This document shows, in pieces, positions 45,297-53,695 of a stretch of DNA of 64,000 nucleotides; the stretch's first letter is position 1, and each line of letters begins with the position of its first letter. A program made the position numbers and the translations under genes. The notes below the pieces were generated by a model, which ran no database searches, had not been told where the DNA came from, and saw only the letters and a list, made by a program, of their open reading frames with translations. Source of the stretch: Poecilobothrus nobilitatus (lineage: Eukaryota; Arthropoda; Insecta; Diptera; Dolichopodidae); the NCBI GenBank assembly GCA_947095535.1, contig OX352772.1, positions 143,230,660-143,294,659 on the forward strand, in the 5' to 3' direction.

Positions 45297-46225
45297 TTAC
45301 AGATATTGAACAATATTTGTTGAATTTATCCAAGTATTATGTGTGTCATCAAAACCTAGTCATTTAACAAAACCCCTATTTCCTTGCTTTTTCAGAATTT
45401 TTTCTACAAGATAAGTATCTGGGTATTTTACAGGTGTAAGCTCAGCTTGATAAAAACCCCCAGAAATTGGTGTATCAGTATAGTCCGATAATTGATATGT
45501 AACAGGATAAGTATTTTGATTTTATCAATCTTAAATACTTCAGTTGACCAATTCGGTTGATAACCTTTTTCGAAATGACCTTTATATTTACTTATTCTTA
45601 CAAAATTTCCAGTTTTATATTTACTTTTTTGAAAAATTTTGGGCTCAGTATATATATTCCGCAGTATATTTTTTTCGTTTTTTTTTGTAATTTTTTCAGG
45701 AGGAAGTTTTGTTGTGCTATGTTTTGTTGAATTATATTCTTTTATTAATGATTGTATAATAGGTAACGATTTATAATTCCCGTTTAAACTAAATTTTTTC
45801 CACATAGAATTTTTCAATGTACGGTTAAATCGTTCAACAATTGATGGTTTTAATTCGCTAAATGTGTGATAATGATTGATTGATTTTTCTTTCATATAAT
45901 TTTGAAATTGTAAATTAAGAAATTCCTTGCCTTGATCAGAGTGAGTATTTTTTGGTATAACTTTAGCTCTAATAATAACTGTTTTTAAGGCATTTAAAAC
46001 ATTTTCAGCATTTTTTGTTTTCACAGATTCAGCATAGGCATATTTGGAAAAAGTATCAATGACTGTCAGCATATATTTATAACCATTATTAAATTTTCCA
46101 TAAGGTATCATTTCGACTAAATCGATTTGCCACGTGTCATTTAGACCTTTCTGTTTGAATTTTCTTCTAAGAAATTTACGTCTTGCCTGTCTATGAATTT
46201 CAGTCACTATTTGAGCTCTTGACAT
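45297..46225 (-). pseudogene. int: Polinton integrase with C-terminal chromodomain (frameshift and one stop)
   Basis: Retroviral-type integrase that inserts the element and produces the 6 bp duplication. Start ATG 46,225, MSRAQIVTEIHRQARRKFLR. The catalytic triad is intact: Asp in WQIDLVEM, Asp in HSDQGKEFLN, Glu in SIVERFNRTLKN, with VIDTFSKYAYA between. Then YNSTKHSTTKLPPEKI and the basic strand GNFVRISKYKGHFEKGY. A frameshift near 45,525 moves reading to a frame with GGFYQAELTPVKYPDTYLV, and a chromodomain follows: VEKILKKQGNRGFVK, a TGA at 45,360-45,362 where tryptophan is expected, then LGFDDTHNTWINSTNI and the natural stop at 45,297. Chromodomains guide integrases to modified histones. 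It is divergent to the acidic ORF at 46,416. Confidence 0.95.
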
Positions 46226-46415
46226 TTTGTTTTAAAAATGTTAAAGGTAATGTTATAATAATTATTATACATAAAATGATAGACCAAAGCATGGTTTAAA
46301 CTAATCATCTAATTGAGTTTAATTTGATTTTATACTTTTCTACATGAGTTTATAACTCAACTTTTATTTTCAAATTTAATTCATTTCCATTCTGACTGCT
46401 CAACAACTCGCTGAA

Positions 46416-46712
46416 ATGCTGCCTGATTCCACAACATCTCCATTTAAAGAAACTGTAGATGATGTAAATACACAAGGTCAGATACAAGAAAATGAAATTA
46501 CATCCACCATGGACGACGAAGATTTAGCAGAAACTGAGGAATTTATACCACCGTTCCAGATAGTTGAATTAGAAAACGAAGAAGAAGAAGTGGAAGAAGA
46601 AATTGAGGAAGATGAGGAAGCAGTTCCATTTAATGAAATTTGGGACATAAATATTCAGCAGGGAGATCTTGATTATTTCAATGATTTAATAATCCTAAAT
46701 AATTTTAATTAA
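46416..46712 (+). CDS. Acidic accessory protein
   Basis: 98 residues, unbroken, very acidic in its centre (ELENEEEEVEEEIEEDEEAV), with a hydrophobic-acidic C-terminus (NEIWDINIQQGDLDYFNDL). No Cys, no membrane segment. It is divergent to the integrase gene, with 190 bases between the two starts. I do not recognise the family. The composition resembles transcription-activation or histone-mimic proteins, which is no more than an analogy. It is one of the few open frames in the element without a visible lesion. Confidence 0.55.
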   Translation: MLPDSTTSPFKETVDDVNTQGQIQENEITSTMDDEDLAETEEFIPPFQIVELENEEEEVEEEIEEDEEAVPFNEIWDINIQQGDLDYFNDLIILNNFN

Positions 46713-46786
46713 ATAATCTAATGAAAGGTGTACAGAAAAATATTTGTCTATCTAAAACATATAAATAAAATATAAAAATTTTTATA

Positions 46787-47350
46787 TTATTTGTTGTGAT
46801 TTATTTTGTTTGTTTTGTGTAGTTTATTACAGATTTGTTCCTTTAAAATTACAGGAATTTCAAAAAATAACCTTGAATAATTACATTGTACATTAAAACG
46901 TTGTATTGGTACATAAATTTCTCTTTCTAACCTAAATACTTGTTGTTCGACACATAAATTTAGATATTCCCGAACATAGTATTTTACATTTAACTCAGCA
47001 GATTTATAATAGGTCATCACTGCGTGAAGAAAATCGCTTAAATTGTAAAACTGCTCTGCTTCTTCTTTGTTAATACTTATACTTTGTCCGTTCGCTGATT
47101 TTAGTCCATGATGAAAGTTCTGTTTTATATCTTTTATTATCATTTTATTGAGTTTTTTGTTAAATTCGTAATAAAATTTATTCTATTCATGATATTTTAA
47201 GACAATTGACTTTTTACCAATACGGTGAATTATACTTAAGGCTTCAAATGACTCACAGTCAAATCCAACAGCAATTTTTAATGTATGACTCTTATTGAGA
47301 AAATATGTGTAACTTAACAATAAATTTGTGTTCTGACGTGATGCTTCCAT
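46787..47350 (-). pseudogene. Unidentified Polinton protein (one in-frame TAG)
   Basis: Read from ATG 47,350: MEASRQNTNLLLSYTYFLNK, then VGFDCESFEALSIIHRIGKK, and a TAG at 47,183-47,185 after KYHE. Reading continues in the same frame (NKFYYEFNKKLNKMIIKDIK) to 46,787, about 187 residues in all. Mixed alpha/beta-like composition, no membrane segment, no metal-binding cluster. The segment around the stop (IVLKYHE-stop-NKF) suggests a lost tryptophan codon. A TATAAATA box at 47,390-47,397 precedes it. It may be a DNA-binding protein of the kind seen near Polinton proteases, but I do not recognise the family. Confidence 0.55.
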
Positions 47351-47388
47351 TCCTTTAATTTTACTAAAACCTGTTTATATTGTTTTTA

Positions 47389-47877
47389 TTATTTATACGT
47401 TTTAGGAACACAAATTTGTACGGAGTTATATTTTCCAAATACATTTTGAAAAGTACTTAAAATATACTTATCGTTTTCTAGTTGATTTCCTTTATTAAAT
47501 TTTTTTTAAAAAGCGTTCATACTATAACCGCAACATCTATTCCAGGTATAAACACAACAATATTGCCCACAGATATCTGAATAGTTACTTTGTAACTGTT
47601 TCTTATTAAAAATTATACAATAGTTTTTTAAGTAATTTAAAATTTCTAATTTATCTGGTTTTCTACCAAACGTATCACAATATTCAACACAGCCATTCTT
47701 TGGCTTAAAAATAGCTAACCAATGTGTTCCCGGATCTTTTGATTTATCAGTGTTTACAATTAAAAAAGTTTGTTTTTCAATTATTCTGGGAAGTTGATCC
47801 AGAGCAAAAAGTCCTTTAAAAAATTTACGTATGTGTTTGTTGTATCTTAATACGTCACTTATCTCTAGGGTATTCAT
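47389..47877 (-). pseudogene. pro: Adenain-like (C5) cysteine protease (one in-frame TAA)
   Basis: Virion maturation protease that cleaves capsid precursors. The ATG at 47,877 overlaps the TGA of the preceding gene (TGATG). Catalytic His in DPGTHWLAIFKP, acidic residue in VEYCDTFGR, Gln in KQLQS and nucleophile Cys in ICGQYCCVYTW follow in the order and spacing of adenovirus-type proteases. A TAA at 47,506-47,508 ends the long frame just after GYSMNAF, and the same frame continues through KKFNKGNQLENDKYILSTF to a natural stop at 47,389, so only the last ~39 residues are cut off. That natural stop lies inside the TATA box of the next gene. All catalytic residues precede the lesion. Confidence 0.9.
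47390..47397 (-). promoter_or_regulatory. TATAAATA box for the gene at 47,350, overlapping the protease stop
   Basis: TATAAATA on the minus strand contains the protease stop codon (TAA, 47,389-47,391). It lies 40 bases before the ATG at 47,350. A TTTTAGT initiator-like string lies about 31 bases downstream. Confidence 0.6.
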
Positions 47878-48209
47878 CAATCAAATTGACTCAAGTCATA
47901 TACTTTAGTTGTTTCTTTAATATAATTAGATAAAAACTCTTTTTTGATTTTTTTATTTGTTATAATAACATCAAATTTTTCTAGTATTTGACAGAGCTCT
48001 TAATTTATTTTATCGTTGTACACAGTTCCAAAAGAGTAATTATCAAAATTATCATTTATAAAATCCCTAGTTGGAAATTTATACTTGAGCCCTTTTACAA
48101 ACTTTTTACAAGGTTCTTTAAAACCAACTATACAAATATCTTTCGCAAACAAGGTATTATTATCATCACTACAAAATGTTACATCCAGAAGTGCACAAGA
48201 CAGTGACAT
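47877..48209 (-). pseudogene. Unidentified Polinton protein upstream of the protease (one in-frame TAA)
   Basis: Starts MSLSCALLDVTFCSDDNNTL, continues CIVGFKEPCKKFVKGLKYKF, meets a TAA at 48,000-48,002 and goes on in frame (ELCQILEKFDVIITNKKIKK, ETTKVYDLSQFD) to a TGA at 47,877-47,879. The layout (a strand with CxxDxxF, a KYKFP block, then a short KK-F-L and a VYDL strand) resembles the protein encoded on the other strand at 60,784-61,263, which hints at a shared fold. The family is common in arthropod Polintons as I recall, without an established function. It is coupled to the protease by a TGATG overlap. Confidence 0.6.
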
Positions 48210-48243
48210 TTTATCAAATATTCAAATTTACTTTTATGTATGC

Positions 48244-48251
48244 TATTTATA
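48244..48251 (-). promoter_or_regulatory. TATAAATA box overlapping the major capsid stop
   Basis: TATAAATA on the minus strand contains the TAA stop of the major capsid gene (48,247-48,249) and lies 35 bases before the ATG at 48,209. Confidence 0.6.
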
Positions 48252-49548
48252 GGTTTGAGAATATATTTCTGTTTTTATCAATTTGTAAACTTGCATCAAA
48301 TTCTCCATAAACAATAGCAGTCAGTGTAGATGTAAGTGGTATTGATAGCCTTGCCTCAATTATAACTGTACCTTGATTTAGTAGACCTTGACACACTTCA
48401 TTTCCTGATGCATCTGGAGTTAAATCAAAAGCTAGAATGAAAAACTCATTACTAAACATGGTTTTTGTTATCTGATGACCTTTATCATTATGGTAAATTC
48501 CAGTTCCTGAAAAAAGTGTACTATATGCTCTTGTACATCAATTATTTTCATCTGAAAAACTGGTTTCAATTGCTGAATTAGGTATTTGAACACCATTTAC
48601 GTTTAACACAAATTGTGAAATATCAAAATGTTTAAAATTGTATGGGTTTTTTGACCTTTTTGCAGAGTAACCTGTATTTTTTGTCATACAAAAAATGATT
48701 GTGTTTGGTAACTGTCCAATAAAAACATTATCAAGTGATATTGATGAACTATTCTGTGGAATGGTAAAAGTTTTTTCCTCTACCCGTTTGTAATTGTATT
48801 TGGCATTAGTTTTTTCCAATACAGCATTATGTGCTAATAGCACACTAGGATTAATTGTTACATGTCTCATAATTATAGTGGCTTCTAAAATTTTCAGTTG
48901 AGATTCATCACTATCATCTGCAAAGAGGTAAAAATCTGGTTTTTCTAATGTTAGGACAACTCGAACATCGACATTGTTTATGAGAAGTGTAGGTTGGTTA
49001 AACATATCTAAATGCAGTTTCCCCATAAGTTCCACTACATTGCTATTTTGGTATAATTTTTGACGTTCTTTTGAACCACTATTATCTGTTTTTGCTATAT
49101 TTGGCTTATCTAGCATCCATCCACCACACTCCAAATGCGTTGTAGCGGCATCCGTACCATAATTTAACAATGATTCAATATAAGCTCTGTAATGATAATT
49201 GCCATCTAATGGAGATATATTCTTTCTATTTAGTTGAACATTGCATTGTTTTATTAATGAATGTAACATATTATTAACCACACTTGGCTGTTGTATAGGT
49301 GTTCCATCAGTTTTTTTATCTTTATTCCATTGAGTTCCACCTTTCTTTAAAATTTGTACTTTTAATTTTAGATATGTCGAAGACAAGTCTCTATATGTAT
49401 CACCGTGCCCTAGTGAAACAAATTCTATGACAGATGGATTATCTAAAGAAGCAATAGGGTTATAGGAAACTTCTTCAGATCGTAAAATACTTGACTGAAT
49501 AGGCTGTGTTTTAAAAATATCAAGCTCTGATTTCATACATTCAATCAT
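48247..49548 (-). pseudogene. mcp: Polinton major capsid protein, double jelly roll (one in-frame TGA)
   Basis: Hexon-like major capsid protein. ATG 49,548: MIECMKSELDIFKTQPIQSS, then VSLGHGDTYRDLSSTYLKLK, LHSLIKQCNVQLNRKN, YHYRAYIESLLNYG, LHLDMFNQPTLLINNVDVRV, HVTINPSVLLAHNAVLEK, FIGQLPNTIIFCM and NPYNFKHFDISQFVLNVNGV. This is the block order of Polinton capsid proteins, often listed in insect genomes as F54H12.2-like. A TGA at 48,538-48,540 interrupts it after about 336 residues. The same frame carries on for about 97 residues (LFSGTGIYHNDKG, ILAFDLTPDAS, TAIVYGEFDASLQIDKNRNI) to the natural stop, so this single codon is the only visible lesion. It follows the VI-like gene by two bases. Confidence 0.95.
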
Positions 49549-49550
49549 AA

Positions 49551-49991
49551 TTATTCAAAAATATCTTTTTGTTTGTTTTTGTTATTAACTTTGCGTCGCT
49601 TCGACGTAAAATAATTTAAACTATTAATGAGAGGTCTTTTTATAGGTTTTCTTCGTTTTCGTTTGCCTTGTCCATAGATTTTATTCAGATTCCGAACTGC
49701 ACCTCGTCTTACATTTTTCATTATCTCTTTACTTCGATCTTGAACCACTTCTTTTACATTTGCACCTGTGGCAATATCAGATAATGCATTAATACCAGAG
49801 TTAATAACCTCTTTTTTTAATATATTAGCTCGAGACGTAAATATTGGTTTTAAATATCTAAAAAGACCACCGAAAAAGCTCCCTAACCCTCGTCCCCTTT
49901 GGTAAGGTACAATTGAGTGTAACAAAGGACCAATATCCTCAAGACCTTTTTTTGATTGAACTAAATAATATTTGTAGTACGCTCTTTCCAT
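49551..49991 (-). CDS. Adenovirus VI/X-like minor capsid protein, basic C-terminus
   Basis: 146 residues, unbroken. The N-terminus MERAYYKYYLVQSKKGLEDI leads to a Gly/Phe-rich amphipathic stretch GRGLGSFFGGLFRYLKPIF, then LKKEVINSGINALSDIATGA and a strongly basic tail with GKRKRRKPIKRP and FTSKRRKV. An amphipathic GxFFGGLF segment followed by basic DNA-binding sequence is typical of the VI- or X-like cement/core proteins of adintoviruses and Polintons, which help membrane penetration and DNA condensation. It is the full gene of which copies 2 and 3 of the tandem module retain only the N-terminal part. A TATA box lies at 50,035-50,042, and it is followed two bases later by the major capsid gene. 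Confidence 0.75.
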   Translation of the reverse strand: MERAYYKYYLVQSKKGLEDIGPLLHSIVPYQRGRGLGSFFGGLFRYLKPIFTSRANILKKEVINSGINALSDIATGANVKEVVQDRSKEIMKNVRRGAVRNLNKIYGQGKRKRRKPIKRPLINSLNYFTSKRRKVNNKNKQKDIFE

Positions 49992-50034
49992 AATGAATAA
50001 AATAAAATAATATATTGTTTTGTAAAATCGCTTT

Positions 50035-50042
50035 TATTTATA
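50035..50042 (-). promoter_or_regulatory. TATAAATA box for VI-like/capsid genes, overlapping the penton stop
   Basis: TATAAATA on the minus strand contains the final TAA of the penton-like gene (50,038-50,040) and lies 44 bases before the ATG at 49,991. It is conserved in copies 2 and 3 at 53,693-53,700 and 57,351-57,358. Confidence 0.6.
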
Positions 50043-51012
50043 CTTTTTTAAAATGTAATACAATTTTTGTTGGAATTGAACTATTGGAAAAGTTTATTTT
50101 GTATCCATATTTATTACATAAAAGTAATGAAATGTTATTAAATGATTTCTCCACATTGCAATATTGAATATTACTGAATTCTTTTACAGTATCAGTGAAA
50201 GAGATCTTAAACACTTAAAAAGAGATCTTAAGAGAGTATCAGTGAAAGAGATCTTAAGAGAGTATCAGTGTTAACAGATCTTAAACACCTTATATCTTTA
50301 TCACCTTCACCTATTTTTTGCGGTTCAATTATATCTGTGTATATAAAAAACATATCTGGTTTACTAATGGGAATCAATTGTACACCATCTATAAAAGTTT
50401 TGAAAGCTTCTATTACACGTGATATATATTTTTAAAAATCTGTAACTTTAAAAGATACTTGATTGAAATATGTTGTCAAAAGTCCTTCGACGGTATATGC
50501 GTAATTTGCTCTTATTTTTATATCTATTTTAGGCTTAGTAACACATATTGTGGTGTAACTTAAATTTTTAGGCATCTCCTCAGCTTTTATTGGTTGTGTA
50601 TAATGAACTTCATCGTTTATAAAATTAAAAATTCCCCAAATCAACTGTCGTTCAACTTCTTTTCTTGTAAACCTATTAAGTGGGCGTATATTTTGAATTA
50701 GTGTTGGTAGTAGAAAAACTTTCATATCATTTGTTTTTCTATGTATGGAATATATGATGTTCCAACTCCTATCATATCTTTCTGCATACCTTTAATAAAT
50801 ATTTGAGTACTTTTTTCCCATTCTTCACCATACACATTTGGAACGAAATCATTAACATACATTTCTGAAATACCGACTTTCCAGCTTGAATCACACATGT
50901 ATTTATTCATTTTATTTGTAAAAGATGATAATGAATTTTCTGGATAATAGTTGATAGATGAATCACTGAGTAAAGTGACATAAAATTCATCAATTACTTG
51001 TATGTTGTCCAT
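50038..51012 (-). pseudogene. Penton-like minor capsid protein, copy 1 (split)
   Basis: Vertex protein with a single jelly roll. N-terminal ORF 51,012-50,722: IDEFYVTLLSDSSINYYPEN, FTNKMNKYM, SSWKVGISEMYVND, the usual start of Polinton penton proteins. It ends in ATGA, where the next ORF starts (50,725-50,432; FLLPTLIQNIRPLNRFTRKE, PKNLSYTTICV, ANYAYTVEGLL). After a TAA at 50,432-50,434 the frame continues with LIPISKPDMFFIYTDIIEPQ and GEGDKDIRCLRSV. A 26-base tandem repeat then disrupts it, and the last block, SNIQYCNVEKSFNNISLLLC with PTKIVLHFKKV, ends at 50,038. The blocks are in the expected order, so this is one broken gene or two coupled ORFs plus a lost end. All three module copies share the layout. 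Confidence 0.8.
50189..50285. repeat. 26 bp repeat within the penton-like gene
   Basis: Units of GAGATCTTAAGAGAGTATCAGTGAAA occur about three times, two of them complete. Copies lie in the same place in modules 2 (about 53,846-53,941) and 3 (about 57,504-57,598). Each unit is not a multiple of three, so expansion shifts frame. Confidence 0.8.
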
Positions 51013-51673
51013 GAGCTTGCGGATTTATTCTTACGAATTGGAAAATTAAGTTCTGTTTGAGTATTACCTACTGCTGACCTTAAAACACGTCTTGATGAAT
51101 TATTCAACTCTTTGCTATTTATAGTTTTTTTTGGTGGTCTTGGGCTATCTAAAGGAACAGTTATAATGTCTCCTTTATCAGTTTCAAAATTTGTACATTT
51201 TGATTTCTAATTGATTTTCTTTTTCTAAGACGTTCTCCAACTGAAGCAGCTGACAATGCTTTTGTTAAAACATTTTCCTGAATTTCATCATCAAATACTG
51301 CGTCATCAGCTTCTTTTTCATATACTTCTTCCTCTTCAGGAACAACTTGTATTCCAACATTCTTATATTCAGGAAAATTCGATTGAGTTTCCGCATCTAT
51401 ATACATTGGTTGTGCACGAGTTTGAATAGCTTTTGTTTCCGTAATTTTTATTTTCTCCTCTTTATTTCTATGAAGTTGTTGTTTTTTGTTTCTTATTTTA
51501 AATAAATTTTGTCTGTATAAATACCATTTTTGAGTATCCGTGAGATGTTTATTTAACAATATTTTTTTCATATTTTTATCCAATTCATTGAGTTCAATGT
51601 CTGCATTTTGCTTCATTCTTTCATAAATCTCAGGTTTTAAAATTATCATTTTATTAAATGTTGTATTATTCAT
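50994..51673 (-). pseudogene. Conserved Polinton 'LTDTQKW' protein, copy 1 (frameshifted)
   Basis: ATG 51,673 overlaps the stop of X-like (ATGA). MIILKPEIYERMKQNAD then LDKNMKKILLNKHLTDTQKW and YLYRQNLFKIRNKK form an N-terminal helical region that I recognise from many insect Polintons. The middle is acidic (PEEEEVYEKEADDAVFDDEI) and the C-terminus basic (ERLRKRKSIRNQN). Compared with copy 2, one A is missing from an A run at about 51,187, so the last ~60 residues are out of frame. It would be a structural or scaffold-type protein by position between X-like and penton. No enzyme motif. Confidence 0.7.
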
Positions 51674-51963
51674 TTTATAAAATTTCCGATTATCCCTGAT
51701 AGTATTGCACCAAGAAGTGTAGGTAAAAATCCACCACGTTGAATAATAATTTTTCTTTTGATATTTATAGATTTTTTCCGGCAAATAAGTGATCTTAATT
51801 CTTTTTTATACTTTCGTAATTGGGTTGCTGCTTTTTTACTCAGATTACAATTACCTTTTAAAATATTTAAAGAGATTTCGCAAAATGTTTTTATTACTTC
51901 AGGGTCACAGTGTTTTATAATTACTTTCTGGAATTTTGGTTTAGAGGTTTTTAATAGATGCAA
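51670..51963 (-). CDS. Adenovirus X-like core/membrane protein, copy 1
   Basis: 97 residues, unbroken. Helical N-terminus (HCDPEVIKTFCEISLNILKG), basic middle (KKAATQLRKYKKELRSLICR), basic KRKIIIQRGGF and a hydrophobic C-terminus LPTLLGAILSGIIGNF. The QRGGFLP-plus-hydrophobic end is the hallmark of the X-like proteins of adintoviruses and Polintons, related to the adenovirus core peptide. It is identical to copies 2 and 3 but for one residue (NIK against NSK), and has no lesion. First of the ATGA-coupled chain X-LTD-penton. Confidence 0.8.
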   Translation of the reverse strand: MHLLKTSKPKFQKVIIKHCDPEVIKTFCEISLNILKGNCNLSKKAATQLRKYKKELRSLICRKKSINIKRKIIIQRGGFLPTLLGAILSGIIGNFIK

Positions 51964-51999
51964 TACCCGAAAAACATTTTAGGATTTTAGTAATGTAAA

Positions 52000-52347
52000 T
52001 TAACCAAAGCGTAACCGAGAGTTTATTGGCATTTTACCGACTCAGGTCTGTCTCATGTCTTCAAAAAAACTGATTTTTGGAACACCTTGGGCGTTCCTCA
52101 ATGTGCGTAAAAAAACTTTCAACGAAGTTGAAGTTATTTTAGGGTTATTATGTTTGTAATATAACTGATAAATACCCTCAGTTATTTTAAAGTTATTAAG
52201 ACTGAATGTTTCTATATACTATCTCATGGCTTTTATTTGGTTAAATTGTGTAGGAATTAACGTAGGATAATATGGTTTACTTGACAGTATTGAGTAATTA
52301 CAAATAACCGACAATTTTTCTGGAATTAACTGATAGAAGTCCAGGCC
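52000..52347 (-). pseudogene. Decayed gene upstream of X-like, copy 1 (family unknown)
   Basis: One minus-strand frame reads as protein through two stops: GLDFYQLIPEKLSVICNYSI, YYPTLIPTQFNQIKAMR, stop, YIETFSLNNFKITEGIYQLY, then SLKVFLRTLRNAQGVPKISF, FEDMRQT, stop, VGKMPINSRLRFG and a final TAA at 52,000-52,002, 37 bases before the X-like ATG. Composition and lack of frameshifts in this stretch suggest a real former gene whose 5' part (above 52,347) is out of frame. I do not recognise the family. It is not the packaging ATPase, since no Walker motif is visible. Repeated at 55,658 and 59,256. Confidence 0.45.
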
Positions 52348-53070
52348 GTTTTACAGTTGCTAGGGAATTAGAATTAACATGACGTAAAAAGTATAAATTA
52401 CAGTGTAAGGTAGTTACAAGTGACCCCCAATTTTTCTAAAAGTAATCTGATAATAATCTAAATTCTTCAAGTTTCTTTTTCCTTAAAAATTATCACTACT
52501 AATCGTTTCTCTATTTTAAAAAGTGATTGCTATATTTAAAATTAAAATAATAGGGTATCTACTACAACAGTTGTCCACCAAATTATACTCGGGCTTAGTT
52601 CCTTTGGGAAAAAAATAAAAAATTAAATCAAATGTTAAATTCTAGTTGTCTTTTATTTTTAATTTTTATATACGGTTTATTTACAAAAATCATCTCATAC
52701 ACATCATTACTTCAAAATATTAAAAATAAAAATATTCAAAAAAAGTAGAAATAAAAATATTTAAAACAATAAAAATTCAATGTAGAAATTTCTTACAAAA
52801 ATACAAATAAAATACAATAAAAATTCAATATAAAAATTTATTATTAAAAATACTAATAAAGCAGAAAGAAAATTATTTAAAAAGATAAAAATTAAATTTA
52901 AAAATTGCTTATTAAATATTATATTATTCATAAATTATAATACCATATTATAGTTGCTTTGACGATACTTAAATCAACTGAGGAAAATAAATATTATATT
53001 TCCAAAGAATTGCAAGAAAAAATTTGAAAATGCGATAAAATTATCTAGATTATCCCCAATATCTTCAGTT

Positions 53071-53310
53071 TTGAAAATTAAAGATTATATTTCCAAAGAA
53101 TTTGCAGATCAAAAGATGGAAAACCAGTATTTGGAAATGAATATAAATAGTGACAATAATTTAGGAAACAATCTAACAAAGCTAGATTACGTGACATTAC
53201 CGTCTATCAATCTAAATTGGAATTTTATAGCATCAACAAAAAAAGATGTTACTATAAAAATATATACATTCTACCTCTATTACAATTTTTACAAATTATA
53301 CTTTTTGTAA
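53071..53310 (+). CDS. Hypothetical plus-strand ORF, copy 1
   Basis: 79 residues: DYISKEFADQKMENQYLEMN, SDNNLGNNLTKLDYVTLPSI, then a hydrophobic Tyr/Phe-rich end. Present in all three module copies. The first ten codons resemble an upstream stretch (TATATTTCCAAAGAATT repeated at about 52,992 and 53,083). No family recognised. It may be the start of the gene that continues at 60,784, since the two lie on the same strand in the third copy. Could be spurious. Confidence 0.3.
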   Translation: MKIKDYISKEFADQKMENQYLEMNINSDNNLGNNLTKLDYVTLPSINLNWNFIASTKKDVTIKIYTFYLYYNFYKLYFL

Positions 53311-53649
53311 TTGAGATATGTTTTTTATCTCACAAAACAAAAAATTGTGAGATATGTTTTTTAGAAAGTCAAAATTTGTGAAAACGTGGTTGGAGAGTTT
53401 CAAAAAATTGAAAATAACATTAATTGCACCGGAAATAGTATAAAAATTAATACCAGAGTTAATAACCTCTTTTTTTAATATATTAGCTCCAGACGTAAAT
53501 ATTGGTTTTAAATATCTAAAAAGACCACCGAAAAAGCTCCCTAACCCTCGTCCCCTTTGGTAAGGTACAATTGAGTGTAACAAAGGACCAATATCCTCAA
53601 GACCTTTTTTTGATTGAACTAAATAATATTTGTAGTACGCTCTTTCCAT
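53296..53649 (-). pseudogene. Chimeric ORF at the copy 1/2 junction: VI-like N-terminus fused to foreign frame
   Basis: The first 67 residues are those of the VI-like protein (through KKEVINSGIN). At ATTAATA the sequence switches to the antisense of the plus-strand gene region (FYTISGAINVIFNFLKLSNH), giving 117 residues. The basic tail is lost and no capsid gene follows. It is a by-product of the tandem duplication. Confidence 0.85.
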
Positions 53650-53695
53650 AATGAATAAAATAAAATAATATATTGTTTTGTAAAATCGCTTTTAT

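Larger units (their letters stand above)
49788..53445. repeat. Capsid-side tandem module, copy 1 (3,658 bp)
   Basis: Begins at ATTAATA (49,788-49,794) inside the VI-like gene and ends before the next ATTAATA (53,446). Contains the N-terminal part of VI-like, penton-like, the LTD protein, X-like, a decayed upstream gene and a plus-strand ORF. Confidence 0.95.

Noticed and set aside
42305..48540. Reassignment of TGA to Trp, or programmed readthrough, in the Polinton genes
   Set aside because: All three stop codons interrupt the genes and other TEs here show the same decay. Ordinary nonsense mutation is enough.
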